Numbered from the stretch's first letter, positions 13,983 to 23,084 are shown. The stretch is DNA of 39,023 nucleotides from UBA877 sp035506155 (GCA_035506155.1 DATJPX010000106.1:1-39023), one strand, 5' to 3'. Notes: generated from the sequence alone by a model not told the origin. Translations and numbers: made by a program.

Positions 13983-16900
13983 ATGGCGCATCCATCCGGG
14001 AATTTACCCGCTCCAAAAAACTTCGGATCAGCATTGGAAAGCGATGCCAAGTTTCGGACGTTGGCCGAAATGACCGCGTCGGCGATTTTTATTTTTCAAG
14101 GTACCCACTTCAGGTATGTAAATCCTGCCACTGAGCTGCTGACCGGCTATTCCCAGGAGGAGCTCCTGGGAATGAACTTCTATGACCTCTTCCCGAGCGG
14201 GACGAAGAAATCCATCCATCGCTGGGGGGCGCAGGTACAACGGGGCGAGCAAGCTCCGCCGCGCGCTGAATTCAGAATTGTGACGAAGAATGGCGAAGAG
14301 CGCTGGATCGATTTGGCGCTTGCCCCCATCGAGTTCGAAGCCAAACCCGCTGCCCTAGGCACGGCAGTCGATTTTACGGAGCGGAAACGGGCCGAGGTTT
14401 TGCAGGATGCGGTCTATCGGATTGCCCAGGCCGCCGACCGGTCGAAACGCCTGGATGACTTGTTCCCGGCCGTGCACGCCATCATTTCTGAGGTCATGCC
14501 GGCGCGTAATTTCTATATTGCCCTGCTCGACCCTGATTCGGACCTGATCCTTTTCCCCTATAGCGTTGATGACTATGATGCTCCCCCGCGTGGCATGAAG
14601 CCCGGAAAAGGCCTGACCGAGTACGTTTTGCGAAGCGGTAAATCCCTGTTGTGCACGGTCGAGAAACAAACCGAGCTTGAAAAGTTGGGAGAGATCGAAC
14701 TGGTTGGCACATCCTCTCTGATCTGGCTGGGTGTCCCCCTTTCGGTAGGTCCCAAGGTGATCGGAATGATGGCTGTTCAGGATTATGAGGATTCGACCGC
14801 CTATGGGATTCGGGAACAGCGTATCCTGGAATTCGTTTCCTCCCAATTTGCCATGGCGATCAACCGAAAACGCGCCGAGGACACCCTGCGGGAGAACGAA
14901 GCCAGAATCCGGAGGCGGGCAGATGAGCTGACCGCCCTCTATCAAACCACGCACGACATCGCCACCCAGAAAGATACAAAGACTTTACTCCAGACCATCG
15001 TCGACCGGGCGGCCTCCCTTTTGAATGCCTCCGGTGGTTCCATCTATCTTTATCACGAAGACACCAAAGAGATGGAAATGATGGTGGCGAATGGCTACCA
15101 GGGTTTCGTCGGGATGCGCCTCGGACCAGGAGAAGGCCTGATGGCGCAGGTGACCAAGACACACCGACCGCTCTCGGTGGAGGATTACCGGGTTTGGGAG
15201 CACCGATTGCCGCAGTTCGATGCCATCCGGATCACGGGTATCATGGTCGTCCCGATGCTGTACAGCGGGGTACTGGTTGGAGCCCTCTCAGTCCATGAGG
15301 TGGACAACGGCAATGGTTCGCCGATCCGGAAATACACCAATGCGGAAATGGAACAGTTGATGTTCTTTGCCGGCGCAGCTGCCAGCGCGGTTCACAATGC
15401 CCGGATGTTCCAGGAGACCCGCCAGCGGCTGGTCGAATTGGAACTCCTTTACCAGGCCAGCCTATCGGCAGCCCAGATTCACAGCGTTCATGCGGTGGCC
15501 CAGCGCATTGTGGATACCATCGAACATTTATTGGGCTGGACCGGTAGCATCTGGCTCGTGGAAGATCAACATCCGCATATCCTGGCGCTGAGCGCCATGG
15601 GGCTGGCCGGGGAGGCTTATCAAGAGACATTCGACCGCGTCGGCGAGGCCGTGAGCGCTTCAGATGGCGGGATCATTGGCTGGGTTTGCAAGATGGGACG
15701 CTCCCTGCGAATCGGCGATGTCGAAAAGAATCCTCTCTACATTCAGGTGCTGGAGGGAATCAACTCGGAGCTATGCGTGCCGCTCAAAGTTGCCGGAAAA
15801 ACGATCGGCTGCATCAACGTCGAGAGTCCCACGCCGGACGCATTCGGTGAACACGACGAACGTCTGCTCAACACCCTGGCGAACCAGGCGGCCGTTGTCA
15901 TCGAAAATGCCCGTCTCTTCGAAGAGACCCGGCGGCGGGCCATCCGGCAGGTCGCCCTCAATGCGATCATCAGCGCCTCGGCCCGCGCCGGCACCAGCCT
16001 GGACGAGATCCTCAATACCGCCCTGGAACAGTCCCTCAAAGCCTTGGGATTGGATATGGGCGCCATCTGGCTGTCCTGGTCCCCGCACAATATCCAGCGG
16101 GTCGCTTCGAAAGGCGTGCCCGCCTCGATCAGTGCGTTGATGGCAAACGCGGCGATCGCGGGGGAATTTTCCCTCTCTCATACACTCGTCGTCAATGACT
16201 TCAACAGCGTAAAGGCACGCTTCAGCGATATCTTTATATCCATGGGAATGCGCTCCACCATAGCGGTTCCATTGATATCCAAAGGCTTGCGGATTGGTGG
16301 GTTGGCAGTCTCATCGCCTGTTCCCCGTTCGTGGACGACGGAAGAGATTGCCCTGGTGGAGGCGATCGGCCGGGAAATAAGCCTGGCAGCCGAGCGGGCA
16401 AAGCTATTCGATGAGACGACCTCGCGGATCACCGAACTCGAGATCGTCAATAAAGTATCCACATCCCTGCGCCTGGCCCAGTCGATCGAAAAGATGCTGC
16501 CGCAACTTCTCGACGATACACTGAAGGCCTTGGGCGTCGATACCGGAGGGATCTGGCTGGGCGACGATACAGACCGGGGAGATCTGAAGCAGATCGTCTC
16601 GCGAGGCTGGCTGACGAAGGCAGCAGGTTTGGAAATTTCACGAGCCGGAAATTTATTGGGAAGCGTCCTGGTCACAGAGGATATCTATTTCTCTAACAAT
16701 GTTGCCATCGACAACCAGGCTGTGCGCGGGCTGAGGGATGTCGCCCCGCCGGACTGGTCCGCGGTCTGCGTCCCAATTCGTACTGAAAAGGAGGCCATCG
16801 GACTGATGATGGTCTCCGCGCCCTTGCCGCGCGAATTCGCCGGCGAGGACGCCCGCCTGCTGATCACCTTGACCGAGATGGCCGGCAACGCCATCCATCG

Positions 16901-17702
16901 AATGCGCTTGAACGAGAAGACCCTCCATCACGCCGCGGAACTCGAGACGCGCGTGACCGAGCGTACCGCCGAACTCCAACTGGCTTTGCAGAAAGCACAG
17001 GCGGCCGACCGGCTGAAATCCGAATTCATCGCCAATATCAACCATGAGCTGCGTACACCGTTGACCAATCTGGTCCTTTATTATCAAATGCTGCGCGCTC
17101 AACCGACGGTGAAGACCGAAGAACGCCTGGATGTCATTGGCCGGGAACTCCAGCGGCTGCGCAGCCTGATCGAGGACCTCCTGAATCTCTCCCGGCTGGA
17201 TCTTGGCCAGGTGACCTTCCGGCCGGTCCAATGCAATCTAAACGATCTGGTGCAAACCCTGGTGAATGACCGCCAGGCGCTTGCGGAAGAGCGCGGCTTG
17301 ACCATCCTGACGGAACTCCAGCCGGACCTTGCTGCGATCTACGTCGATGAACCGACCATGCTCCAGGCGGTCTCGAATCTATTGACCAATGCCTTGAACT
17401 ATACTCCTTCGGGGGGGCAGGTGATCGTCCGGACCATTGCAGAGAACGGCAGCAACCCGCCCGCGGTCAGGCTGGTGGTCGAGGATACCGGCCCGGGGAT
17501 CAACAGCGAAGATCTTCCCCACCTTTTCGAGCGTTTCTATCGCGGAAAAGCCGGCCATGGTTCCGGTGCGCCAGGGACAGGCCTCGGCCTCTCGATCGTC
17601 AAGCAGGTGGTAGAACATCATCGCGGCCATATCCAGGTCGAGAACGGCCCGGACGGGCGTGGCGCGATCTTTTCGATTTGTCTGCCGCGAACACAGTCCT
17701 GA
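13983..17702 (+). CDS. PAS and multi-GAF sensor histidine kinase
   Basis: A 1239-aa kinase without membrane segments, so probably cytosolic. In order: PAS (about 24-137, ending DFTERKRAE), then five GAF-type modules at about 150-292, 318-472, 486-648, 658-808 and 816-972, each flanked by helical linkers. A coiled coil (ETRVTERTAELQLALQ) leads to HisKA with H1021 in NHELRTP. The HATPase has the N box NLLTNALNY (N1136), G1 VEDTGPGI and G2 GTGLGLSIV. It should autophosphorylate and pass phosphate to a response regulator, but none is adjacent, so it is an orphan kinase. ATG 13983 has no Shine-Dalgarno; the start is uncertain by a few codons. Confidence 0.9.
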   Translation: MAHPSGNLPAPKNFGSALESDAKFRTLAEMTASAIFIFQGTHFRYVNPATELLTGYSQEELLGMNFYDLFPSGTKKSIHRWGAQVQRGEQAPPRAEFRIVTKNGEERWIDLALAPIEFEAKPAALGTAVDFTERKRAEVLQDAVYRIAQAADRSKRLDDLFPAVHAIISEVMPARNFYIALLDPDSDLILFPYSVDDYDAPPRGMKPGKGLTEYVLRSGKSLLCTVEKQTELEKLGEIELVGTSSLIWLGVPLSVGPKVIGMMAVQDYEDSTAYGIREQRILEFVSSQFAMAINRKRAEDTLRENEARIRRRADELTALYQTTHDIATQKDTKTLLQTIVDRAASLLNASGGSIYLYHEDTKEMEMMVANGYQGFVGMRLGPGEGLMAQVTKTHRPLSVEDYRVWEHRLPQFDAIRITGIMVVPMLYSGVLVGALSVHEVDNGNGSPIRKYTNAEMEQLMFFAGAAASAVHNARMFQETRQRLVELELLYQASLSAAQIHSVHAVAQRIVDTIEHLLGWTGSIWLVEDQHPHILALSAMGLAGEAYQETFDRVGEAVSASDGGIIGWVCKMGRSLRIGDVEKNPLYIQVLEGINSELCVPLKVAGKTIGCINVESPTPDAFGEHDERLLNTLANQAAVVIENARLFEETRRRAIRQVALNAIISASARAGTSLDEILNTALEQSLKALGLDMGAIWLSWSPHNIQRVASKGVPASISALMANAAIAGEFSLSHTLVVNDFNSVKARFSDIFISMGMRSTIAVPLISKGLRIGGLAVSSPVPRSWTTEEIALVEAIGREISLAAERAKLFDETTSRITELEIVNKVSTSLRLAQSIEKMLPQLLDDTLKALGVDTGGIWLGDDTDRGDLKQIVSRGWLTKAAGLEISRAGNLLGSVLVTEDIYFSNNVAIDNQAVRGLRDVAPPDWSAVCVPIRTEKEAIGLMMVSAPLPREFAGEDARLLITLTEMAGNAIHRMRLNEKTLHHAAELETRVTERTAELQLALQKAQAADRLKSEFIANINHELRTPLTNLVLYYQMLRAQPTVKTEERLDVIGRELQRLRSLIEDLLNLSRLDLGQVTFRPVQCNLNDLVQTLVNDRQALAEERGLTILTELQPDLAAIYVDEPTMLQAVSNLLTNALNYTPSGGQVIVRTIAENGSNPPAVRLVVEDTGPGINSEDLPHLFERFYRGKAGHGSGAPGTGLGLSIVKQVVEHHRGHIQVENGPDGRGAIFSICLPRTQS

Positions 17703-17722
17703 CGCCGGGGCAATTAAAAAAG

Positions 17723-17752
17723 AACAGGAGACCGGTCAATTGGTCTCCTGTT
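17723..17752. terminator. bidirectional terminator between the kinase and tRNA-Arg
   Basis: An 11-bp perfect stem (AACAGGAGACC at 17723-17733 with GGTCTCCTGTT at 17742-17752). The minus side continues into a T-rich stretch (complement of 17715-17722), which suits tRNA-Arg; the plus-side tail is short (TTTGG). Confidence 0.75.
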
Positions 17753-17767
17753 TGGATTAAACGTCAG

Positions 17768-17840
17768 CGCCCCTGGAGAGGCTCGAACTCTCAACCACTG
17801 GATTCGAAGTCCATTACTCTATCCATTGAGCTACAGGGGC
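17768..17840 (-). tRNA. tRNA-Arg (anticodon UCG)
   Basis: A 73-nt cloverleaf on the minus strand. The acceptor stem is GCCCCTG/CAGGGGC with discriminator G, the D arm is GCTC...GAGT, the anticodon loop is CTTCGAA with anticodon TCG reading CGA, and the T arm is GAGAG-TTCGAGC-CTCTC. CCA is not encoded. Confidence 0.94.
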
Positions 17841-17850
17841 GGGCGCCGGA

Positions 17851-17856
17851 ATTATA
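17851..17856 (-). promoter_or_regulatory. -10 box of tRNA-Arg
   Basis: Minus strand TATAAT, 10 bp ahead of the first tRNA base. The -35 region is poor. It shares the gap with the divergent rplS promoter. Confidence 0.5.
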
Positions 17857-17870
17857 CTCGAAATTTGTCC

Positions 17871-17899
17871 TTGCCTCCTTCCCTGACGCATGTTATAAT
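17871..17899 (+). promoter_or_regulatory. promoter of rplS
   Basis: TTGCCT (17871-17876), a 17-bp spacer and a perfect TATAAT (17894-17899). The leader to ATG 17952 is about 46 nt and carries AGAAGGAAG as the ribosome-binding site. This is one of the clearest sigma70-type promoters in the window. Confidence 0.8.
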
Positions 17900-17951
17900 C
17901 TCGCCCCGCGCCACAAGGTATGCTTAGAATATTCAAGAAGGAAGACATAAA

Positions 17952-18299
17952 ATGATCGACTTGAACAAAGAATTCAACACCACCAAGAACCCGAATATCC
18001 CCGATCTGAATCCCGGTGACCAGGTAAGTGTGCACGTCCGCATCAAGGAAGGCGATCGCGAGCGCATCCAGGAGTTCAAGGGTACCGTCATCCGCATGCG
18101 CAAGGGCGGCAACAACTCGAACTTCACGGTCCGCCGGACTGCCTCGAACGGGATCGGCGTGGAGCGGACTTTCCTGCTGCACTCCCCGCGCATCGACAAG
18201 GTCGTGGTGGAGCGTCACACCCATACCCGCCGGGCGCAGCTCTATTTCCTGCGCGGGCTGACGGGCAAGAAGGCCCACTTGAAGCAGAAATTCGAGTAG
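17952..18299 (+). CDS. rplS: 50S ribosomal protein L19
   Basis: A 115-aa protein of typical L19 length. Signature segments are NPGDQVSVHVRIKEGDRERIQEFKG (in two strands), GVERTFLLHSPRIDKV and RAQLYFLRGLTGKKAHLK. L19 sits at the 30S-50S interface of the large subunit. The usual neighbours trmD and rimM are not next to it; here it is a single gene with its own promoter and terminator. The Shine-Dalgarno AGAAGGAAG is well placed for ATG 17952. Confidence 0.97.
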   Translation: MIDLNKEFNTTKNPNIPDLNPGDQVSVHVRIKEGDRERIQEFKGTVIRMRKGGNNSNFTVRRTASNGIGVERTFLLHSPRIDKVVVERHTHTRRAQLYFLRGLTGKKAHLKQKFE

Positions 18300-18318
18300 G
18301 CCCAAAAGCGTGTACAAT

Positions 18319-18354
18319 AAAAGGGTGCAGCCATGGTGCTGCGCCCTTTTCTCT
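18319..18354 (+). terminator. terminator of rplS
   Basis: A 13-bp stem with one G-U pair (18319-18331 with 18338-18350), loop of six bases and a CT/T-rich tail. A TACAAT box (18313-18318) lies just in front of it, so it could also lie in the leader of the following gene. Confidence 0.8.
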
Positions 18355-18369
18355 TTTATAGGAGCAGGA

Positions 18370-19104
18370 ATGACTTTACCAGTGATCGGCTTGACAGCTT
18401 ATCGTGGGCTGAATGGCAAGGACAGCCCGATTGTTGCGTTGATGGAGTCGTACCTGTTTGCGGTGACTGAGGCGGGAGGCGTGCCCGTTTTGGTTCCCCC
18501 CGGCCTGTCCGATGCGGCGAGCCGGGAACTTTACACCAGGTTGGACGGTATCCTGCTTACCGGCGGCGGCGACATTGCTCCGGAACGCTTTGGCGGCCAG
18601 CCTCACCCGAAGATCGGGGACGTGGATCCGGAAAGGGACGCGGTCGAATTTTCCCTGCTTTCGGGCGCGGTGGATCGAAAAAAACCGTTCCTGGGGATCT
18701 GCCGGGGCTTCCAGGTGGTAACCGTCGGCCTGGGTGGTACGTTGTATACCCATCTCCCGGATCAATTCCCGGGCGCCCTGGAGCACGATTATGAGAAGAA
18801 CCATCCTCGCGATTACCTGGCTCATCCCGTCAATGTAACGCAGGGGTCCCGGCTGGCGCAGGCTCTGGGCGAGATCCGGCTTTCCGTGAACAGCCTGCAT
18901 CACCAGGGGGCGAAGGAGTTACCGCCTGCGCTCATGCCCGTCGCCTTGTCCCCGGATGGACTGGTCGAAGCGGTCGAATTGACGGGTCATCCGTTCGGGA
19001 TTGGCGTCCAGTGGCACCCGGAGTGCCTTCCTGATCAACCTGCCGCGCGGCGGCTCTTCAAGGCTTTCGTGGAAGCAGCCGACCGTTGTAAGGAGAATCG
19101 ATGA
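18370..19104 (+). CDS. class I glutamine amidotransferase (gamma-glutamyl-GABA hydrolase-like, peptidase C26)
   Basis: A 244-aa protein. The nucleophile C111 lies in GICRGFQ, and the His/Glu pair is H216/E218 in VQWHPE; GILLTGGGDIAPERFGG is the typical PuuD-type loop after the first strands. PuuD hydrolyses gamma-glutamyl-GABA in putrescine breakdown, but the other puu genes are absent, so the substrate is open. ATG 18370 with AGGAGCAGGA before it is the start; a longer in-frame GTG at 18310 would run through the rplS terminator. The stop overlaps murI by four bases (ATGA), which suggests a role linked to glutamate or wall precursors. Confidence 0.9.
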   Translation: MTLPVIGLTAYRGLNGKDSPIVALMESYLFAVTEAGGVPVLVPPGLSDAASRELYTRLDGILLTGGGDIAPERFGGQPHPKIGDVDPERDAVEFSLLSGAVDRKKPFLGICRGFQVVTVGLGGTLYTHLPDQFPGALEHDYEKNHPRDYLAHPVNVTQGSRLAQALGEIRLSVNSLHHQGAKELPPALMPVALSPDGLVEAVELTGHPFGIGVQWHPECLPDQPAARRLFKAFVEAADRCKENR

Positions 19105-19925
19105 GTTCGGACCGGCCGATCGGGATTTTTGATTCGGGAGTGGGGGGGCTTTCCGTCCTGCGGGCGATCCGCCGGCAGATGCCGGGCGAGTCCGTGGTCT
19201 ATTTTGGCGACCAGGGTCACGTTCCTTATGGCCCGCGGCGGGTTGAAGAGGTCCAGGCCTTTTCGGAAGGGATCGTCCGCTTTCTGATTGGGCAGGACGT
19301 TAAGCTGGTCGTGGTTGCTTGCAACGCCGCTTCGGCGGCTGCCCTTCACTACCTTCGGGATAAATTCACCGATCTGCCTATCGTCGGTATGGAGCCGGCT
19401 GTCAAACCGGCTGCCGAAACCACCCAAAGCGGCGTAGTTGCCGTGCTGGCCACTCCGGCGACCTTCCAGGGCGCCCTGTACGCCTCGGTCGTCGAAAGGT
19501 TCGCCGGCAACGTTACCCTTCTCCAAAGCACCTGCCCTGGTCTGGTCCAGCAGATTGAGCGGGGGCAGCTGGATAATGTCGAAACACGGGCGATCCTGGA
19601 ATCCGCCTTGCAGCCGATGCTCGCGGAAGGTATCGATACCGTTGTCCTGGGCTGTACGCACTATCCTTTCGTGATCCCCTTGATTCAGGAAATCGTTGGG
19701 CCCGGGGTGCGGGTGATCGATCCGGCGCCTGCGGTTGCCCGCCAGGCCGGCAGGCTGCTGGATGCTGCAGGAACCCGGTCGGACAATACCCGGCAGGGGC
19801 GGCTGCTCTTTTATACCAGTGGGGACGCTTCCCAGTTCAGGCTGATATTGCCTGAATTGTTGGGCGATCCGGGCGAGGTCCATCAGGTATTCTGGGGAGC
19901 CAACCAGGTTTATTTGAACAAATGA
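19101..19925 (+). CDS. murI: glutamate racemase
   Basis: A 274-aa enzyme that converts L- to D-glutamate for peptidoglycan. The two catalytic cysteines are C74 in VVACNAASA and C185 in LGCTHYPF; the N-terminal IGIFDSGVGGLSVLRAI and the YFGDQGHVPYG segment complete the site. The usual VACNTASA is ACNAASA here, a Thr-to-Ala change next to the active cysteine seen in the sequence. It is coupled to the amidotransferase gene (AAGGAG plus ATGA overlap) and ends at a strong terminator. Its presence implies a peptidoglycan-type wall. Confidence 0.96.
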   Translation: MSSDRPIGIFDSGVGGLSVLRAIRRQMPGESVVYFGDQGHVPYGPRRVEEVQAFSEGIVRFLIGQDVKLVVVACNAASAAALHYLRDKFTDLPIVGMEPAVKPAAETTQSGVVAVLATPATFQGALYASVVERFAGNVTLLQSTCPGLVQQIERGQLDNVETRAILESALQPMLAEGIDTVVLGCTHYPFVIPLIQEIVGPGVRVIDPAPAVARQAGRLLDAAGTRSDNTRQGRLLFYTSGDASQFRLILPELLGDPGEVHQVFWGANQVYLNK

Positions 19926-19930
19926 GAAGA

Positions 19931-19954
19931 GCCGGTCTTCGGGACCGGCCTTTT
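19931..19954 (+). terminator. terminator of the amidotransferase-murI operon
   Basis: GCCGGTC (19931-19937), a TTCGG loop and GACCGGC (19943-19949), then CTTTT. Confidence 0.88.
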
Positions 19955-19962
19955 GTATCCTT

Positions 19963-19968
19963 TATACT
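19963..19968 (+). promoter_or_regulatory. -10 box of larA
   Basis: TATACT, 33 bp before ATG 20002 and just after the murI terminator. No good -35 box is visible. Confidence 0.45.
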
Positions 19969-20001
19969 AGCAGCCCTTTATCGTTTCCTCCTGGAGAAAA
20001 A

Positions 20002-21321
20002 ATGGATCCCTCGCCTTCCCCGGATTCACGCCCAATCTATCGAGTCCCTTATGGTCAATCGACCCTGGAGTTCAGGCTGCCTGGGACGATGCACGCGACC
20101 GTTGCCGTGTCGAGGCCGGGCGCGCCCATCCCGGACGTCAAGCAAGCGATCCGAGAAGCCCTCGACGGCCCGGTCGGGACGCCTCCCCTGAGGGAACTTG
20201 CAAAATCAGCCAGGACGGTCTGCATCGTTTTCACAGACAGCACTCGCAGCTGCCCGGATCACCTGATGGTTCCGGCCATGTTGGACGAGCTTGCCTCGGC
20301 CGGGATCAAGGATGAAGATATTACGCTGCTCTGCGCTGTCGGGATGCACCGTCCTTCCACGGAAGTGGAGAAGGTGGCCAAGCTGGGAGCGGAGGTCGTC
20401 CGGCGATACCGGGTGATCGACAACGAACCGCAGAACCCTACAGTACTGGTCGATCTTGGCAAGACGACTGGAGGAGTTCCTATCCTGCTTCATCGAGCCG
20501 CCGTCGAAGCCGATCTGCTGATTGCAACTGGGGTGGTGGAACCCCATCAGTATGCCGGATATTCCGGCGGGTCGAAGACCCTGGCTGTGGGCGCCGCCGG
20601 CGAAGCCTTGATCGCCTTCACCCACGGACCGGCTTTCGTCGACCACCCGGGCACGCGGCTCGGCCGCATCGACGGGAATCCCTTCCAGGAAGCCGTCATG
20701 GAGGTTGGGCGAAAAGCGGGTCTCGATTTCATCGTTAACGTGGTCCAGGATGACGAAAAACGCGTCCTGCGCGTAGCCGCTGGCGATCCGGTATTTGCCC
20801 ACCGCCAGCTTGTGTCGTTTGCCAAATCGGTCTATGAGGTGCCGATTCCATCCCAGGTGGATATCGCGATCGGCGGGGTCGGCTCGCCGAAGGATGTCAA
20901 TCTCTATCAGGCCAGCCGCGCCCCCTCGTATCTGTTTTTTGCCCCGACCCCGGTTGTCCGGCCGGGCGGGTATTTCATCATTCCGGCGCGATGCGACGAA
21001 GGCGCCGGGCAGGGTGTTGGCGAGCAGCGCTTCCTGGCCGCAATGCGGAATGCCCCGACGATCCATTCCATCCTCGAGGATGCCCGAAAGAACGGGTACC
21101 CTCCCGGGCAACAGCGTGCATTTGTCATGGCGAAGGTGCTGGAAGGGGCAAAAGTCGTGATCGTCGGCAGTCGATTCCCGGATCTCGTCGCCGACTGTAA
21201 AATGATTCCAGCGGAGACGATGGAAGAGGCATTGGCGCACGCGGCAGGTGAATTGGGTCTGGCTTGTGAGGTCCTGATCGTACCCCATGCCCTGTTGACC
21301 CTCCCGGTCGTCCAGGCGTAA
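20002..21321 (+). CDS. larA: LarA-type nickel-pincer racemase (DUF2088)
   Basis: A 439-aa protein of LarA length. Motifs are TDSTRSCPD, VGMHRPSTEVE (GxHR), and HQYAGYSGGSKT, where K192 corresponds to the lysine that holds the nickel pincer cofactor in lactate racemase, with H182 nearby; a third site THGPAFVDHPGTRLG follows. LarA racemises lactate, and relatives act on other 2-hydroxy acids; the substrate here is not settled. The cofactor genes larB, larC and larE are not in the window. GGAG precedes ATG 20002. It is a single-gene unit after the murI terminator. Confidence 0.88.
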   Translation: MDPSPSPDSRPIYRVPYGQSTLEFRLPGTMHATVAVSRPGAPIPDVKQAIREALDGPVGTPPLRELAKSARTVCIVFTDSTRSCPDHLMVPAMLDELASAGIKDEDITLLCAVGMHRPSTEVEKVAKLGAEVVRRYRVIDNEPQNPTVLVDLGKTTGGVPILLHRAAVEADLLIATGVVEPHQYAGYSGGSKTLAVGAAGEALIAFTHGPAFVDHPGTRLGRIDGNPFQEAVMEVGRKAGLDFIVNVVQDDEKRVLRVAAGDPVFAHRQLVSFAKSVYEVPIPSQVDIAIGGVGSPKDVNLYQASRAPSYLFFAPTPVVRPGGYFIIPARCDEGAGQGVGEQRFLAAMRNAPTIHSILEDARKNGYPPGQQRAFVMAKVLEGAKVVIVGSRFPDLVADCKMIPAETMEEALAHAAGELGLACEVLIVPHALLTLPVVQA

Positions 21322-21330
21322 ACGCCTGGA
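21311..21330 (+). terminator. hairpin at the larA stop, weak terminator
   Basis: TCCAGGCG and CGCCTGGA form an 8-bp stem around TAAA that includes the larA stop codon. There is no T run, so termination would be weak. Confidence 0.4.
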
Positions 21331-21605
21331 ATCGCCTGGCGGGGAATGAGTAAATGGGGGAGCCTGAAGTATCCAAGGGAGTCCGGAAATTTCGGTCATT
21401 TTAACTGTTGCTGCCTGGTGGGGGAATTAGCTATCCGTTTCCTATCCGTCCTCTATCAAAAATGATTCTTGAGGGTTTCCTGCCTATAATGCAAATCAAG
21501 CTATTTTGAAGGGAGGAATCCGAGGATTTCTTTTCCCGCTCACAGGACCACTTGATCGGGTGACGCTTGTGTTGACATCATTTAGAAGTTACTTTGGAGA
21601 TACCC
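21331..21605 (+). other. intergenic region before the radical SAM gene
   Basis: No gene is seen. It holds a TATAAT box (21485-21490) without a clear -35, which would give a leader of about 110 nt. The leader contains GGGAGG (21511-21516), but no ORF follows it, and a TTGACA (21571-21576) without a matching -10. I recognise no riboswitch. Confidence 0.45.
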
Positions 21606-23084
21606 ATGAAAATCCTTCTGCTCTATCCGGAATTTCCTGATACCTTTTGGAGCTTCAAGCATGCCCTGAAATTCATTCGCAAGAAGGCCTCCACCGAGCC
21701 GTTGGGCCTCCTGACCGTGGCGGCCATGCTCCCGTCGGAATGGGAAAAACGCCTGGTGGACTTGAACGTTCGCAAGCTCAGGGACCGGGACCTGGCCTGG
21801 GCGGATTATGCGTTCATCAGCGCCATGACTGTCCAGAGAAAGTCGACTTTCCAGGTGATCGCCCGCTGCAAAGCCGCCGGCCTGAAGGTGGTTGCCGGAG
21901 GGCCGCTCTTCACGGCCGAGCCCGGGAGCTTCCCGGACGTGGACCACTTCGTGTTGAACGAAGCCGAGGTGACCCTTGAGCCTTTCCTGCGGGACCTGGA
22001 GGCCGGTCATCCCCAGCATATGTATACATCGACGGATTTCCCGGACATCTCCCGAACCCCGGCCCCGCTCTGGGAGCTGGCCGACCGGAAGCGATACGCC
22101 ACCATGTCGATCCAGTACTCGCGCGGCTGTCCGTTCGACTGCGAGTTTTGCAATATCACCTCGCTGTATGGTCACCTGCCAAGGGTCAAGACGTCTGCCC
22201 AGATCCTGCGCGAGCTCGATGGCCTTTATGACCTCGGCTGGCGCGAACCGGTCTTCTTCGTGGACGATAACTTGATCGGAAATAAAAAACACCTGCGGGA
22301 GGACCTCCTGCCCGCGTTGATCGAATGGCGCAAGGGCAAAAAGGGTATGCCATTCAATACCGAGATCTCCATTAATATCGCTGACGATGATCGCCTCATG
22401 GACCAGATGGTCCAGGCCGGTTTCGATACCGTCTTTATCGGGATCGAAACCCCCGACGATGACAGCCTGGCAGAGTGCAATAAAAAACAGAACCTGCATC
22501 GCGACCTGAACGCGGATGTCAAGAAGATCCAACGCGCCGGCCTGCAGGTCCAGGGCGGATTCATCATCGGTTTCGACAGCGATACCCCTTCCACCTTCCA
22601 GCGCCAGGTGGATTTCATCCAGAAGAGCGGAATCGTCACTGCCATGGTTGGTTTGCTCCAGGCGCCGGTCGGGACGCGGCTCTACAAACGGATGGAAGAA
22701 GATGGACGGTTGATCGGCAGCTTCTCGGGCGACAACGTGGATGGCGAGACGAACATCGTTCCGAAGATGAAGATCGACCTGCTCCAGGAAGGCTACCGGG
22801 CGGTCGTCCGGACCCTGTACGCCCCCAAGAATTACTATGCCCGGGTCAAGACGTTCCTGCGGGAATACAAGGCCCCCAAGATCACCAATCCGATCAACGC
22901 CGAATATTTCCGGGCCTTCCTGCGCTCAGTGGTCCGCCTTGGGATCATCGGCAAGGAGCGCCTGCAGTACTGGAATCTCCTCCTGTGGACGCTGCTGCGA
23001 AAGCCAAAACTTTTCCCCCTGGCGATCACCTTGGCCATCTATGGGTATCACTTCCGCCAGGTCATGGATCTGCACCTCACTTGA
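21606..23084 (+). CDS. B12-binding radical SAM protein (DUF4070 type, HpnP/HpnR-like)
   Basis: A 492-aa protein. The N-terminal 150 residues are a cobalamin-binding-like Rossmann domain (LYPEFPDTFWSFKHALKF, ISAMTVQRKS, VVAGGPLFT). The radical SAM core has the iron-sulfur motif CPFDCEFC in QYSRGCPFDCEFCNI and later FFVDDNLIGNK and FIGIETPDDDSLAECN. The C-terminal DUF4070-like part is helical. The DUF4070 family includes the hopanoid methylases HpnP (C-2) and HpnR (C-3); no hopanoid gene is here, so the substrate is unknown. ATG 21606 with TTTGGAG before it is used; an in-frame TTG lies four codons upstream. Confidence 0.85.
   Translation: MKILLLYPEFPDTFWSFKHALKFIRKKASTEPLGLLTVAAMLPSEWEKRLVDLNVRKLRDRDLAWADYAFISAMTVQRKSTFQVIARCKAAGLKVVAGGPLFTAEPGSFPDVDHFVLNEAEVTLEPFLRDLEAGHPQHMYTSTDFPDISRTPAPLWELADRKRYATMSIQYSRGCPFDCEFCNITSLYGHLPRVKTSAQILRELDGLYDLGWREPVFFVDDNLIGNKKHLREDLLPALIEWRKGKKGMPFNTEISINIADDDRLMDQMVQAGFDTVFIGIETPDDDSLAECNKKQNLHRDLNADVKKIQRAGLQVQGGFIIGFDSDTPSTFQRQVDFIQKSGIVTAMVGLLQAPVGTRLYKRMEEDGRLIGSFSGDNVDGETNIVPKMKIDLLQEGYRAVVRTLYAPKNYYARVKTFLREYKAPKITNPINAEYFRAFLRSVVRLGIIGKERLQYWNLLLWTLLRKPKLFPLAITLAIYGYHFRQVMDLHLT

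Noticed and set aside
18310..18369. N-terminal extension of the amidotransferase from GTG 18310
   Set aside because: It would read through the rplS terminator hairpin and skip the good Shine-Dalgarno before ATG 18370; the extension resembles no family sequence.
21571..21605. TTGACA box directly before the radical SAM start
   Set aside because: At 16-18 bp downstream there is the Shine-Dalgarno sequence TGGAGA rather than a -10 box, so a promoter here is unlikely.
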